A stretch of 64,000 nt of DNA from Mantis religiosa. Lineage: Eukaryota; Arthropoda; Insecta; Mantodea; Mantidae. The stretch lies in assembly GCA_030765055.1 (NCBI GenBank), contig CM060947.1, positions 219,867,610 to 219,931,609 of the forward strand, written 5' to 3'. The translations under genes were made by a program, and so were the position numbers. Shown one piece after another: positions 46,056 through 56,023 of this stretch. Below the pieces are notes generated by a model. It had not been told where the DNA came from. It worked only from the letters and a program-made list of their open reading frames with translations, and did no database searches. Within the stretch, counting starts at the first letter, position 1; every line of letters begins with the position of its first letter.

Positions 46056-47303
46056 TACTCATCCTCATAATTTTGTTGGTTCTTCTCAAAATAGTCTCCC
46101 CTGAATGCCATGCACTTGTCCCAGCATTTCTGCTAGTCTTCAAAGATTTGCTGGAAACCATTTTTTGAGAGATCCTTCAAAATCGCCTCCGCAGCCTTCA
46201 TCATTGCTTCTGATGATGGATAATGTCTCCCGCGAAGGCATTTCTTCAAGTTAGGGAATAGAAAAAAGTCGCATGGGGCTAAATCCAGACTACCGGGAGG
46301 TTGAGGAATGCACTTCACGTAGATTTTTGATAGACGTTCAGCAACAACATTGGCAAATGCGGCCGCATATTATCGTGGTGCAGCATCCAGCTTGCTTCAC
46401 GGAAGTGTGGTCTTTTGCGCCTGATATGGACTTTCAATGTTTTCTGGACATCCCTGTAATATTGTCCAGTTACTGATGTGTGTGCAGGTACAACATGCTG
46501 ATAAATCATTCCATGAATATCAATGAATGAGATGGCCATAACTTTTCCACCAGAAGCTGTGGGTTGGTAATGAACGAGATGTCCACACTGAGCTTTGCTG
46601 TTTGCTCTCAGGATCAAAAAGATGTAGCCAAGTTTCATCAGCAGTGATTACGTTTGAAAGAAACTCCGGTTCTTCCTCTAACATCAACTTTTACTGCATG
46701 CAGACCTGCATGCGAATGTTGTTTTGTTCGGGAATCAACAGTCTTGGAACCCATCGCGCACAAACACGTCTCATGTGTAATGTTTCTGTCACCAACGTGT
46801 GGGTGGCACCCAATGAAATGTTCAGCATTTCAGAAAGTGATCTTAAAGTAATTCGTCGATCCTCTTTCATAATGGCAGCGGCAGTGTTGATGTTTCCTTC
46901 CATAAGAGCAGTAACCGTAGCACGGAGTCCACCTTCCATTGAAATTGATTGTCTCCCCACTTTAAACATCTTAAACCAACTTCGAGCTATGATGTAGGGA
47001 AGAACAGGGTCTCCATAGGCATCTTGTAACATTGTATAGGCCTCAACTGAATATTTGTTGAGACGAAAGCAGAGTTTGAAAGCCGTATATTGTTGCCCAC
47101 GTGTTATCTCCATCACAGCGGTAGGCGATACTGGACATGTCTGAACTTGCCTAGTTCTCACAGGCGGAAACCAGGAGTACCAACAATGAAACTACTACGG
47201 CGTGTTTGTTTCACATTAAGCTAACAGAATGTAAAAGAATGAATTTTAGTGCGAAAAATTATGACCGTAAAAAATTATGATCATTCCTTATTGAATGTCC
47301 TCG
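46056..47303 (-). mobile_element. mariner element, copy 3 (third subtype), near complete
   Basis: On the minus strand, after TA (47304-47305), it starts CGAGGACATTCAATAAGGAA, a mariner-like left end, and runs through a full transposase reading region to the C-terminal block FRGDYFEKNQQN near 46060. The right TIR is not recognisable, so the 3' end is probably truncated just after the gene. It is only distantly related to the copies at 17.3 and 31.8 kb. Confidence 0.88.
46065..47161 (-). pseudogene. mariner transposase, frame-broken, catalytic residues present
   Basis: The N-terminal frame (47161-46691, 156 codons) holds the two HTH segments (QQYTAFKLCFRLNKYSVEAY and ITLRSLSEMLNISLGATHT) and the linker RVCARWVPRLL typical of mariner. 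After a frame change comes DETWLHLFDPESK with the first catalytic Asp (codon at 46637-46639). Next, in another frame (46638-46315), are GKVMAISFIDIHG and MLHHDNMRPH with the second Asp (46372-46374). The third frame (46318-46133) has DLAPCDFFLFPNLKK with the third Asp (46268-46270), and the C-terminus continues past an in-frame stop to FEKNQQN. The spacing between the second and third Asp is about 34 residues, as in mariner DD34D. At least two frameshifts and one stop make it inactive. Confidence 0.9.
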
Positions 47304-47759
47304 TACGCAGTAAATTGTCTTCAGATCAAATATGATCGTGTTCGCCGAAACCTTTGGAATGCCATATGAGCAAAGAACATTATTTGCTGAACTCGATATC
47401 TAAATTTGGGTAAAATACCTAGAATATTTTCGCTACTTAGTAGATATGGGGTAGAGAAAGTAATAACGAAACTGTTACCATAAAAGTGTAGATGAGTCTG
47501 ATGGTTCGATTCAGTAAACCTCCCATTGTCATCTTCGGTTTAAAGGGCTTCTCTGATGTGGAAGTGATGCAGAGATGGTTTCTGGTCCATCAATGTTCAC
47601 GTTTATTCATGTAGCTTTCATTCGCTTTCGTTCTCATCTTTCAACCAAACTTCTGAATGTCGTGGTATTTTGGGTGGGGGGGATTATCTTAAAAGATCGT
47701 CTTATCGCACTTTTGGATCTTAATTATTAAGATATTAATTAATTAATATGATTAATGGA
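47304..47759. other. Non-coding stretch
   Basis: AT-rich, with a G run (GGGTGGGGGGGATT) near 47673. Nothing recognised. Confidence 0.45.
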
Positions 47760-48310
47760 TTATAACTGGTCAGAAAAATGTGAAGTGGGGACCCTTTGTC
47801 AAGCAGGAAGAGATACTAATGCCTCCATTCCATATTAAGCTTAGACTCGTCCAGGAACTTGTAAAGGCAAAGGATCCAGTATCAGATGCAATGAAGTACC
47901 TCCATATTGAGTTCCCAGAGCTATTATAAGTTAAGATAAGGGGTAGAATTTTTGTTGACCCCCAAGGAGAAAGAAAAGTTACTTATTAATGACACATTCG
48001 TCAGCAAGGTTCTACCAGTTAAAGGAAAGGCTGGAAGAACCTTAGGGATGGTGTGAATTGTTTCCTAGGTAATAACAGAATGGGGATTTACAGGGCTGTG
48101 TTAGAGCCCTTTGTAGAACTACAAACCAGTGGGGTGGATGTCTCTAAACCAGCATGTACTCCACTCACACCAAGATGTTTTCAAAACTCATATGGGAGCA
48201 TATTCATAGAACTGGATCAAAAGTTTCTACAAGGACTTAAAATTGTTTGAAAGTAGGTACCAGAGACAGTATAATGAACGAAGGCTTTGTGATTTGAGCA
48301 GAGAGAGTGA
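47760..48310 (+). pseudogene. Transposase-like gene remnant, family shared with 57.6 kb
   Basis: Conceptual translation in shifting frames gives, in order, YLHIEFPELL, RGRIFVDPQ, VNCFLGNNR, HSHQDVFKTHMGAYSEN and SRYQRQYNERRLCD. The same series of landmarks occurs on the minus strand at 57.58-58.05 kb (KEGIFVGTQI, VVHGFLGNKR, HSHLDFF, DEHGERFHQD, QRYQGRWNEVMLADYCW). The two are therefore divergent copies of one gene family. Several stops and frameshifts make this copy inactive. I know this ending from uncharacterised multi-copy arthropod proteins. No TIRs could be found here. Confidence 0.65.
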
Positions 48311-48600
48311 TTTAACAGACAAGATGAAATATACAAAGACAAGACATTTTAAAGCACATTGGACATGACATGTGGCGGCAGTACTTTCTCTCGCCTCACG
48401 GCTGCACGTACCTGTATGCGACGTCGGGACTCCGTCCTCCGTCTCCACGTCGTCGTCTGCTGCTTGCTTTACCCTTGGCTCTAGTTACTGTCTCCTGCAT
48501 AGACTCCTTTTGGGTTCTCAGATTGTTATGGTTGAGACAACACAAACCAACGATAATCTCTGAACTGCTTTAATTTGTCCTTACACTTGTGGAACCCGGG
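48311..48600. other. Unassigned segment
   Basis: GC-balanced segment with overlapping short frames (48370-48573). It could be the interior side of the LTR-like sequence that follows, but no gag/pol motif is visible. Confidence 0.35.
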
Positions 48601-48888
48601 CATCCTTAAATAACTGCACTTTCGGCGTACATTTTATAATACAGTATACTGGATGCATATCTTGTCGGACACAACAGATGGATGTATACAATACACTTTA
48701 CTGCAATGAGCAAGGAGCAAAAATTGAGGACTGAATGGGGGTTGCTACCCTCTTATATACACAGCACGGCGTCACAAGGAAAAACTGAGAGGATATTGAC
48801 CTGTATAACGGTACAGTAAAATAGCCAGCAGTCCATTCTATTGTCTGACATCCGCCCTTCATGGACTGTCGCCCGAGGTTCGTTAACA
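48601..48888 (-). mobile_element. Probable LTR (solo or truncated)
   Basis: The minus strand begins TGTTAACGAACCTCGGG at 48888 and has a TATATAAGA box (plus 48751-48759). An initiator-like ATTCAGTCC (plus 48728-48736) follows about 20 nt downstream, and an AGTAAAG stretch later may be the polyadenylation region. The 3' limit and TSD were not found. The layout is like an insect LTR retrotransposon LTR; a short non-autonomous element is the alternative. Confidence 0.4.
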
Positions 48889-50561
48889 ATATTTTACATC
48901 AAAGTCTGCAGTTTTACTTTCACTAACATAGCTAGTTACAGTTCTCAAATTTATGTATAACTGCTAAACATATTACATAATTAAATGAATAATTGATCCG
49001 AGGACCAAAGTTGCTGTTTCTCATGTATACTTTTTCAAGTACTCTAACACTTTTGTTATATATACTGCATTTACATTGTTTCAAACGTTGCATTTAATAA
49101 TCCATTTTGTTTTGCTTTATAAGTTTATATAAACGAGCATTCATTATGATAAATAAATGCATTTTTATGAAATTAAGAATATTAACGTCCTTTTTATAAA
49201 AGCTATTGTTTCCTGTATGGAAAATTATGATCAATTGTTTTTTTAAACACGCTGCATTAGGACAATAACAAAATTAACTTAAGCAACATTTTGTTACAGG
49301 GCGTTATACTTCTAAAGGTATTCATGGGAGCTCAAGGTATACATTCTAGTTGAAATTTTGATATGTAGTATTTGTGTGGAATCAAACACTTTCTCTGCCT
49401 ATTCTAGGTGCTAGGAAATGTGCAAATTAGGAGCAATATTTCATAGCACAACATTAAGTCACTTGTCTGCCATAGTATTTGAAGGTTTAAGGATTACAAG
49501 GAACTAGTAATGCATTCAGTGGCATGTCATGTTTGTGTACTGTGTTAGGGGCTTTAGATCGAAGCGATTTCGTGCAAAACGCACTCTTACATGCCGTGAT
49601 ACTACAACAATTTGGCGCAGCCAGCCCATATGATAATGACGAATCAATACATACATAAACATGTCATAAATTTAGCATTCTAGGCAGCGCCGTAAAGAGA
49701 TTACATCCCCGCTTGGCTGGATGTAAAACAAAATTGGCCACGTTTTGGACAAGACAGAAAAGCTTCTGAACGTCGCCAATTAAACATTCATTACCCCCCA
49801 GCCCCTTGCCACCTCGCAGTTTTTATTTTCTCTCTAGTACTTCTAACAATAGACGTGCGTTCCATGAATATTTCGGCGTGTTAATTTTTTACGTCTCTGT
49901 CCTAGAGGGCGCAGGATAAAATTAGGAAGCTGTACCGGTGCTTGACAGTTATTATGATTTAGGATACGTGAGGAGAGTTTTGGTTTTTTCCCAAACTCGC
50001 TGGAACGAGACAGCGAATCGTTCAGAAGAATCTAATTATACCACAATAGAAGATGTGACCGTCCCTGACAGTGGGCTATTGTGTTAGTGAAGAATCGACT
50101 CGGTCAATCGGGTCATGTAATACAAAGCCGAAGCACCTGCACGTATAAAACAGGTCCTTTGTCCTCTGAACCTAACAACGTCACCGTTATTTTACTTTCC
50201 AAAACTCTTGTACATACCAAAATGACTCAAACATTTGGTACACGTAAAACATTCTGATGCAGTGCGTTCACAGGAATTTCTCTACAAAATATTCCTAGAT
50301 AGGTTTCTCACACACACACCCCCTTCACCACTTCCAATGCTGCTTTAAGTAATCATCACATCTCGAGGATCCTTTAGGATATATCCCGAGACTCGGCTTA
50401 TGGCAGTCTTCTGAATCCTCTCCCTGTACCACACCATCATGTGGGTCAAGTCTCCACAGAGGCCTTAGTGCTAGGCAGTCGTGCCTCTGCATATGCACGC
50501 ACAGAACAATAGGTAATAGGGTGCCAGAGAGTCTGTTTGCATTATGTATTTTATATTACTG
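48889..50561. other. Non-coding stretch
   Basis: AT-rich to about 49700, then GC-balanced without recognisable features. Confidence 0.45.
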
Positions 50562-50563
50562 TA

Positions 50564-50797
50564 TGCCCGCTTTGGTAGCGTGGTGGTAGCATGTATACCT
50601 CACGTTCCAGAGGTCCCGAGTTCGAATCTCGGTCAGGGTGGCTTACCTGGATAAGGTTTTTCCGGGGTTTTCCCTTATCCTGTAAAACAAATGTACGGTA
50701 GCTCTAAGCTCCATGAAGCCCGGACTCATTTGAGCGTAATTTCAACCATTCCATTCATCGTCCTATATCACAAAGTTGGAGGACGTAAATTACCAAA
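50564..50797 (+). mobile_element. SINE-A copy 7, best-preserved head
   Basis: Plus-strand copy with head GCCCGCTTTGGTAGCGTGG, A box GTAGCGTGGTGG and intact B box GAGTTCGAATCTCGG. The body reads ACCTGGATAAGG, TTTTTCCGGGGTTTTCCC and AAGTTGGAGGACGTAAA, then a short A-rich tail. It serves as the reference sequence for the family. No clear TSD. Confidence 0.9.
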
Positions 50798-51792
50798 AAA
50801 ACATCTATATTTTAATATCTATTGGGTCGTTGTATTAAACATAAAAGTCTATATTTACCTTTTTACTTTGTAATAAGTTTTTCTTTAAAACTTTGTCGTG
50901 TGTGGCGAGATGTAACTTCAAGCCACGCGACGTACCCACATGATGTTATCCTTCGGTGAGGCGACTTACCTTCCTCAGGATGCAGAATCGATGATCCCTC
51001 CAGCTTCCTTGTGACTGCGATGATGTAGAATTGACGATCCGCCGGCAGCTCCGTCGATGAGCCATAAACTCTGTAATCTAGGATAGTGGTACGGTGCCAG
51101 CAACGGAATGGTGGATGGTGGCAACAAAATTGATTTAAAACACTGCTTCACTTTTTGAGAATATTTTCTCATTGAATAATTTCACAGCTTATTTTTTAAG
51201 ATATGATTTACAAACATCTTTCCTTATTTTACAGGCGTAGTGAGCGCAACAGCGTGCCACTCATCATTTACGTATTTTCTTTTGCGACGCGTACTCGGGT
51301 CTTTTCACTGATCGTTAATCAGTAGATAAAATTACTTCTGTAACTTGCAGGAACCTAGCAGTCCTCTAGCAACTTAATAGTGCGTCTGTGTCCGAGACGA
51401 TATCTATAACACGTCTGACTACATCGAAAGAACAAGAAGGATTGAGACCTTTCACAACTGAAGAAGAAATCAAATTAAAATTTTACTGAACTCGGATTGG
51501 TTCATTCTACAATGTCTTGTTGCTAACTTGAATTTCACTGGCTTGACGTCAAAGGTTGAATTTCTGGAAAGTTCTATGACTTGGAATGATAATAAACCTA
51601 GGCAATCTGTTGCGTCACAAACAAAGCCATCTTGGTTTAACCTTTTCATTAATTTCAGATGGTCATGTTTGCATTACATCTGCATATATAGAAATTTTAA
51701 CAAATTTCTTGAATTATCTGACAATTCAGCTTAAACTTTAACGACTGAGGTAAACCATGAAAGCAACACAAATTATACAGGCTTTTATATAC
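50798..51792. other. Non-coding stretch
   Basis: AT-rich to GC-balanced; nothing recognised. Confidence 0.45.
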
Positions 51793-51795
51793 AAA

Positions 51796-52211
51796 ATGAA
51801 ACGAAATGTGTAGTGTTTAACGCCCGCTTTTACTACATACGGCACCACAGGCGGTGACACTGATGATACATGAGATGAACATGGGGCACCGGTGGAATGA
51901 GATGGCGAGGGAAACCGGAGGTCCCGGAGAAAACCGGCCGCGCCGTGACTCAGTGGTTAGCCCCCTTGGCTAACGGCCCGGGTTTGATCCCAGGCGACCG
52001 CAAAGTGAGATTTGTGGTGGACAACACGGCGCTGGGACGGGTTTTCTCCGGGACCTCCGGTTTCCCCCGCCATCTCATTGCACCGGTGCTCCATCTTCAT
52101 CTCATGCAGCATCAGTGTCAGCGCCTGCGGTGCCGTATGTAGTAAAAGCGGGCGTTAAACACTAAACATTTTTTCCCCGGAGAAAACCTGCCCCAGCGCC
52201 GTGTTGTCCAC
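51796..52211 (-). mobile_element. SINE-C copy 4, split by another SINE-C
   Basis: The minus-strand copy's 3' part is 51796-51934 (AATGTGTAGTGTTTAACGCC through CGGAGAAAAC on the plus strand). Its next part resumes at 52176 (CCCGGAGAAAACCTGCCCCAGC) and breaks off at about 52211, before the tRNA-like head. The insertion of the SINE-C at 51935-52175 divides it. The head half is missing, cut off by the mariner-like element beyond. Confidence 0.88.
51935..52175 (+). mobile_element. SINE-C copy 5, inserted in SINE-C copy 4
   Basis: Complete plus-strand copy. Head CGGCCGCGCCGTGACTCAG, A box GTGACTCAGTGGTTAG, T-arm CGGGTTTGATCCCAGG, 3' end AAAAGCGGGCGTTAAACACT and a short T-rich tail. A perfect 12-bp TSD, CCCGGAGAAAAC, lies at 51923-51934 and 52176-52187. 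Confidence 0.93.
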
Positions 52212-52214
52212 CAC

Positions 52215-52965
52215 AAACTTTTATATAGAGGATGTACATAAATGAATATCAGGGTTTTAACTCTTTATGACATTTATTACACTCAACTTAGAGTTATAAA
52301 TGATATGTTAAATGAAAAAGCAGCTCAAACAGTTTTACCAGAAACCTTATAAATGTTGAATGTGACTACCCTTTGTCACACGGCACACATCAAGTCTATA
52401 GCCGAGTTCTTCCCAAATGTTCATAAGTGTGTATTCAGTAATTGTAGCAACAGCTGCTTCAATCCGGTTTCTTAATTCAGGGAGGTGAGCTGGCTGCGAT
52501 CCTTGATGAAGCTGGCGTTTGGTCAGGAGAACGTGGAGGCTATGCATACCAAACCCTGTTATTGGGGCCCTTACTGCCTATCCAGCCCTCGGGTAGACTG
52601 CGTTCAAACTTTCGCGAACTTCATTATACCAGTGAGGTGGCGCACCATCTTGCTGGCTCATGTTCTTCCAACTGAGGGAAGAGCCATTGCTCTAGTTTGT
52701 CAATGTAAGAAGTGCCAGTTACAGTCGGTTCACCAAAAAAGAAAGGCTCATAACCTTTTCGCCGGAATACGGCACAAAAATCACTTTAGGGGAATCTCGC
52801 TGCATTTGTACCATCTCGTGAGGATTTTCTGAGACCCAGATGCGCACATTATGAGTGTTACTAAGGTGAAAGGACAACACGATCCATAAAATCGTCATCG
52901 TCATGAAACATGTCGTTTGTGAAGTTGGCACGTAATCCGTGGTCTGTTGGCTTTTGAGGCTGTCA
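52215..52965 (-). mobile_element. mariner-like element, 3' half
   Basis: On the plus strand the left end (AGGATGTACATAAATGAATA) looks like a TIR next to a TA. The minus-strand coding region covers the catalytic core to the C-terminus; the N-terminal half and the other TIR are missing. It ends near 52965, just before the SINE-D cluster. Confidence 0.75.
52347..52931 (-). pseudogene. mariner-like transposase, C-terminal half remnant
   Basis: Visible on the minus strand: NTHNVRIWVSENPHEMVQMQ (about 52860-52800), RDSPKVIFV (strand before the core), then, in other frames, the C-terminal LPELRNRIEAAVATITEYTL and EELGYRLDVCRVTKGSHIQ. These fit the ENPH---RDSPKV-VWCA core and YRLDVCRATNGAHIE ending that I recall from a widespread insect mariner-like transposase group. 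The central part is frame-broken. The first catalytic Asp region is lost. Confidence 0.75.
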
Positions 52966-52994
52966 ATTTACTCGTGTTGACTCCTGAAATTTAA

Positions 52995-53749
52995 TGTCAT
53001 GTCGGCACGTTGGCCATAGTAGCTCAAGGGTTAGAGTACCTGTACGGCACACAGAAGCTCCGTAGTTCAAATCCCGGCTATGGCATTGAATTTTTCAGTC
53101 TGGCTTTATCCTTTCATAGTGCGTCCTACACACGGCCAGTGTGAAAGAACAATTAATTTCCAATAATTGTCCTAATAGTGGTTAAATATAAAGCCCGAGC
53201 TTAAAGTACGTACATGTTGTAAGTCGCCATTAAGGTAGCTGTCTCAGTTGTTTATGAGAACTCCTAAGTGGTTTACCGGGAAAAGAGGAGTCAGTTGGAG
53301 AGTTTTATGTCATGTCGGCACGTTGGCCATAGTAGCTCAATGGTTAGAGCGGCTGGACGGCAACCAAAATATTCGTGGTTCAAATCCCGGCTATGGCATT
53401 GAATTTTTCAGTCTGACTCTATCCTTGCATAGTGCGTCCTACACACGGCCAGTGTGAAAGAACAATTAATTTCCAATAATTGACCTAATGGTGGTCCGAA
53501 CTATAAAGCCCGGGCCTTAAAGTACTTACATGTAAGTCGCCATTAAGGTAGTTGTCTCAGTTGTTTATGAGAACTCCTAAGTGGTTTACCGGGAAAAACA
53601 CGAGTCAGTTGGAGAATTTAATATCATGTCGACACTTTGGCCATAGTAACTCAAGGTTTAGAGCAGCTGGACGGGAACCAGGGTATCCGTGGTTCAAATC
53701 CCGGCAATGACATTGACTTTTCCAGTCTGACTCTACCTTTCCATACCAT
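52995..53749 (+). repeat. SINE-D tandem array, 2.4 units of 313 bp
   Basis: Unit starts at 52995, 53308 and 53622 (TGTCATGTCGGCACG; third copy TATCATGTCGACACT). Each head has an A box (CATAGTAGCTCAA-GGTTAGAGC) and B box (GGTTCAAATCCCGGC). Units 1 and 2 also share the long tail (CACACGGCCAGTGTGAAAG, AAGTCGCCATTAAGGTAG, GTGGTTTACCGGGAAAA, GTCAGTTGGAGA). The third unit stops at about 53749. The tail of one unit runs directly into the head of the next, without a poly-A, so the array looks like a true tandem multimer rather than separate insertions. Confidence 0.92.
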
Positions 53750-53780
53750 TTTCTTAGTTTATAAACTATATCTACAGTAC

Positions 53781-54036
53781 ACCGAGCAGGATAATTCAGG
53801 TGGTTTCGTCTGTGGCCTGCATTCGGGAGCCTCGGGTTCGATTTCCGTGGCCGACCTACCTAACACTTGTGTTCTTTCCGTGGTATTTCCCAGATGGCCA
53901 GGCGCATGCTGGTAGTTTAGTTACATCCCCCGAATTTCCTGTCTCCATTTCATCTCCATTATCATTTCACAGATTTCTCTTATCTGGTGGTCCCTTTCAG
54001 GTCTGAAGTGTTGGCTGGATGATATTGTTAAATATA
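53781..54036 (+). mobile_element. SINE-B copy 4, head half
   Basis: Head CCGAGCAGGATAATTCAGGT, T-arm GGGTTCGATTTCCGTGG, then TTACATCCCCCGAATTTCC and CATTTCATCTCCATTATC. Homology stops after GTGTTGGCTGGATGATATTG. The missing tail half appears 0.65 kb downstream in the same orientation (54690-55025), so the two may be one copy split by a later insertion. Confidence 0.85.
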
Positions 54037-54689
54037 TGGCTGAGGAATAATTAGTAAACTATCAAATTTTAGAATTTTAGGTCCAAGGCTCACTCTGGGT
54101 ACTTGTCTTATTCACATGTTTTGAAATTCCGAATTCTGCTGAGTGGCTAAATCAGCAGCTGGTGAGTTGCTCGCGTGTGTTTAACGTCAGAAGGTGACCA
54201 CACGTAGTTTTAGAACTATTACGTATGGTTACGTCAGTCTGGCTTAATATGATTGGGAGATGGCTACGTAGGGTTCTAATTCTGGACCATCGACGTAATG
54301 CCGAGTCGACGCGGTAACGTCATAGATGACTCACATATTTAAGATCTGAGTCCAACCATGGGGTCAGTCGTTTCAGGTCAGTCAGTTCAGTACAAGTCAG
54401 TTGTTGGGGTAGGTTCTTGTCAGTGCAGTCCAGGATCAGCTCACGCCAAGCCGCCTTCAAGTGATGGCGGCGCTTACGCATACTCAGCCATACATGAAAC
54501 ACCGCACCATTAAGGTAAGCCCTCATAAATCAATAATATGTTGCAGTATCACTGTTTTCACCCCTAAGCCCCTTCAGGGCTAAAGTAATGATTTTTAACC
54601 CATTTTTACTGTCAATCAGAATTAGTATCCAATAAACCGGGTTAAAAATGGGTCGTACTAACTTGTATTGTTCCCGTCTCCGGAGTTCT
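54037..54689 (+). mobile_element. Possible insertion splitting SINE-B, LTR-like
   Basis: This 650-bp block lies between the two SINE-B halves. It includes ATATTTAAG near 54336, followed about 25 nt later by GGTCAGTCGTTTCAGGTCAG, a TATA-plus-TCAGT arrangement, and a GC-clamped hairpin AGCCCCTTCAGGGCT near 54572. These fit an LTR-type retroelement piece, but no terminal repeats or TSD were found. Confidence 0.3.
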
Positions 54690-55025
54690 GTTCTCTACCT
54701 CTTCCCTACCTCCTAGCTACGCCCCTGGTTACCTTCGTTGGTGATCTCCGGACCATTTCGGAGACCATTTCGGAACCGGCTGTCGGGACCATTTCGGAAC
54801 CATAGTCCGCTGTGTCCGGAATATTCGTTGTCCTGGTCTACCAGTGTAGGTTTCCTCTAAGTAAAATGTAGGGATCCTAACTTCGGCACTGTCATATCTG
54901 CTTGGGACGGCCACCCTCTCTCACCTCCTACCTCATTCTTCCTCTTGGGGATGCTCCACTTGAAGGCATAGGCACAACAGATCAAGACTGGTCGCAATGG
55001 CGTATCCCCTCCGTGGTAATTCTAA
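54690..55025 (+). mobile_element. SINE-B copy 4, tail half
   Basis: Starts near CTGGTTACCTTCGTTGGTGA and runs to the conserved end CGTATCCCCTCCGTGGTAAT with an (ATTCT)-like tail. It contains a local triplication of GGACCATTTCGGA-like units (54752-54803). The (TTC)n tract begins about 35 bp further on. Confidence 0.85.
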
Positions 55026-55061
55026 TCCTAATGCATATAGTACAATAAAGAGCACGGAACT

Positions 55062-55235
55062 TTCTTCTTCTTCTTCTTCTTCTTCTTCTTCTTCTTCTTC
55101 TTCTTCTTCTTCTTCTTCTTCTTCTTCTTCTTCTTCTTCTTCTTCTTCTTCTTCTTCTTCTTCTTCTTCTTCTTCTTCTTCTTCTTCTTCTTCTTCTTCT
55201 TCTTCTTCTTCTTCTTCTTCTTCTTCTTCTTCTTC
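55062..55235. repeat. (TTC)n microsatellite, about 58 units
   Basis: 174 bp of perfect TTC repeats on the plus strand (GAA on the minus strand). It sits between the 3' end of SINE-B (plus) and the 3' end of a LINE (minus), which both end in short-repeat tails. Ser, Glu and Lys homopolymer frames of 80 or more residues are artefacts. Confidence 0.98.
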
Positions 55236-55239
55236 ACTC

Positions 55240-56000
55240 CAAGGGCTAGGCAATGCTGCCTGTTCCGGCTTAAAACATGTGTGACCATCGTTTTCGTGGT
55301 CTTCCCGGATGTCTCTTTCCTCTAGATTTATAGTTTATAACTCTTCTTGGGATCCTATCTCTCGGAATTCTCTCAATATGCTCTCTCCATTCATTTCTAT
55401 AATTTGTTATTTTTTCTTCTAAAGAACTTATTTCTAAATCTTCTCTTATTTTTTCATTTGGGATTTTATCTAAAAGAGTACATCCCTTTACTGCTCTTAA
55501 AAATCTCATTTCGGCAGCCTGTATCTTCTTTTTGTCTGCTTTTGTTAATGTCCATGTTTCAGAACCAAAAAGAAAAGGAGGCACAGCCATTACTTTATAA
55601 AATTTCATCCGTGTTTCTTTTCTGGTGTTAGTTTTAGGCTTCTATTTATTATGCCGCATATTTGTTGAAATATTGGTAATTTATTTATTACTGATATATG
55701 TTCCCAAATGTTTAAAGACCGTAACTTGCTCTAAGATAATATCATCAATTACTATTTTGGTTCCAACATTGTCTTTACCTCGAAACGCCATTTTTTGTTT
55801 TATTTGTGGAAATTTTGAAACTATAATTCTTACATAACTTCTGTAAAATATATACTGCTCTTTGCAGCTCGTCTTCAGTTTTAACGCGGGAACTAACATC
55901 GCAATGAAAAGATAATTTACAGCTAGCTGCATTGCTGAAAATCTTCGCTCGTAGAAGAGTATATAAATTTATCATAACTTTGTAATTATACGTTATTTTT
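55240..56000 (-). mobile_element. LINE 3' end (RTE/Jockey-like), ending in (GAA)n
   Basis: The minus strand holds the C-terminal third of a non-LTR reverse transcriptase and a very short 3' end that runs into (GAA)n. Microsatellite 3' ends are usual for RTE-type LINEs, which is part of why I suspect that clade. The 5' part of the element is missing. Confidence 0.85.
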
Positions 56001-56023
56001 GGCAGCTTTATATACAGTAACAA
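55270..56023 (-). pseudogene. Non-LTR reverse transcriptase C-terminal remnant
   Basis: In order: TEDELQRAVYILQKLCKNYS and FKISTNKTK (frame ending 55775); MAFRGKDN, KIVIDDIILEQV and FKHLGTYISNK (frame ending 55681); then, after a frame change, ICGIINRSLK and the open frame 55608-55270 with KFYKVMAVPPFLFGSETWTL, TKADKKKIQAAEMRFLRAVK and the C-terminal GRPRKRW. These are the thumb and connection segments known from arthropod non-LTR RTs. The catalytic FADD that should precede TEDEL is not intact (it reads FHCDVSSR). At least two frameshifts make it dead. Confidence 0.85.

Noticed and set aside
50564..50640. tRNA gene (GTAGCGTGGTGG ... GTTCGAATCTC)
   Set aside because: It belongs to SINE-A. Seven related copies with the same non-tRNA body occur in the window.
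54933..55288. Poly-Glu, poly-Ser and poly-Lys reading frames of 86-106 codons
   Set aside because: They are three frames of one (TTC)n microsatellite, with no flanking gene context.
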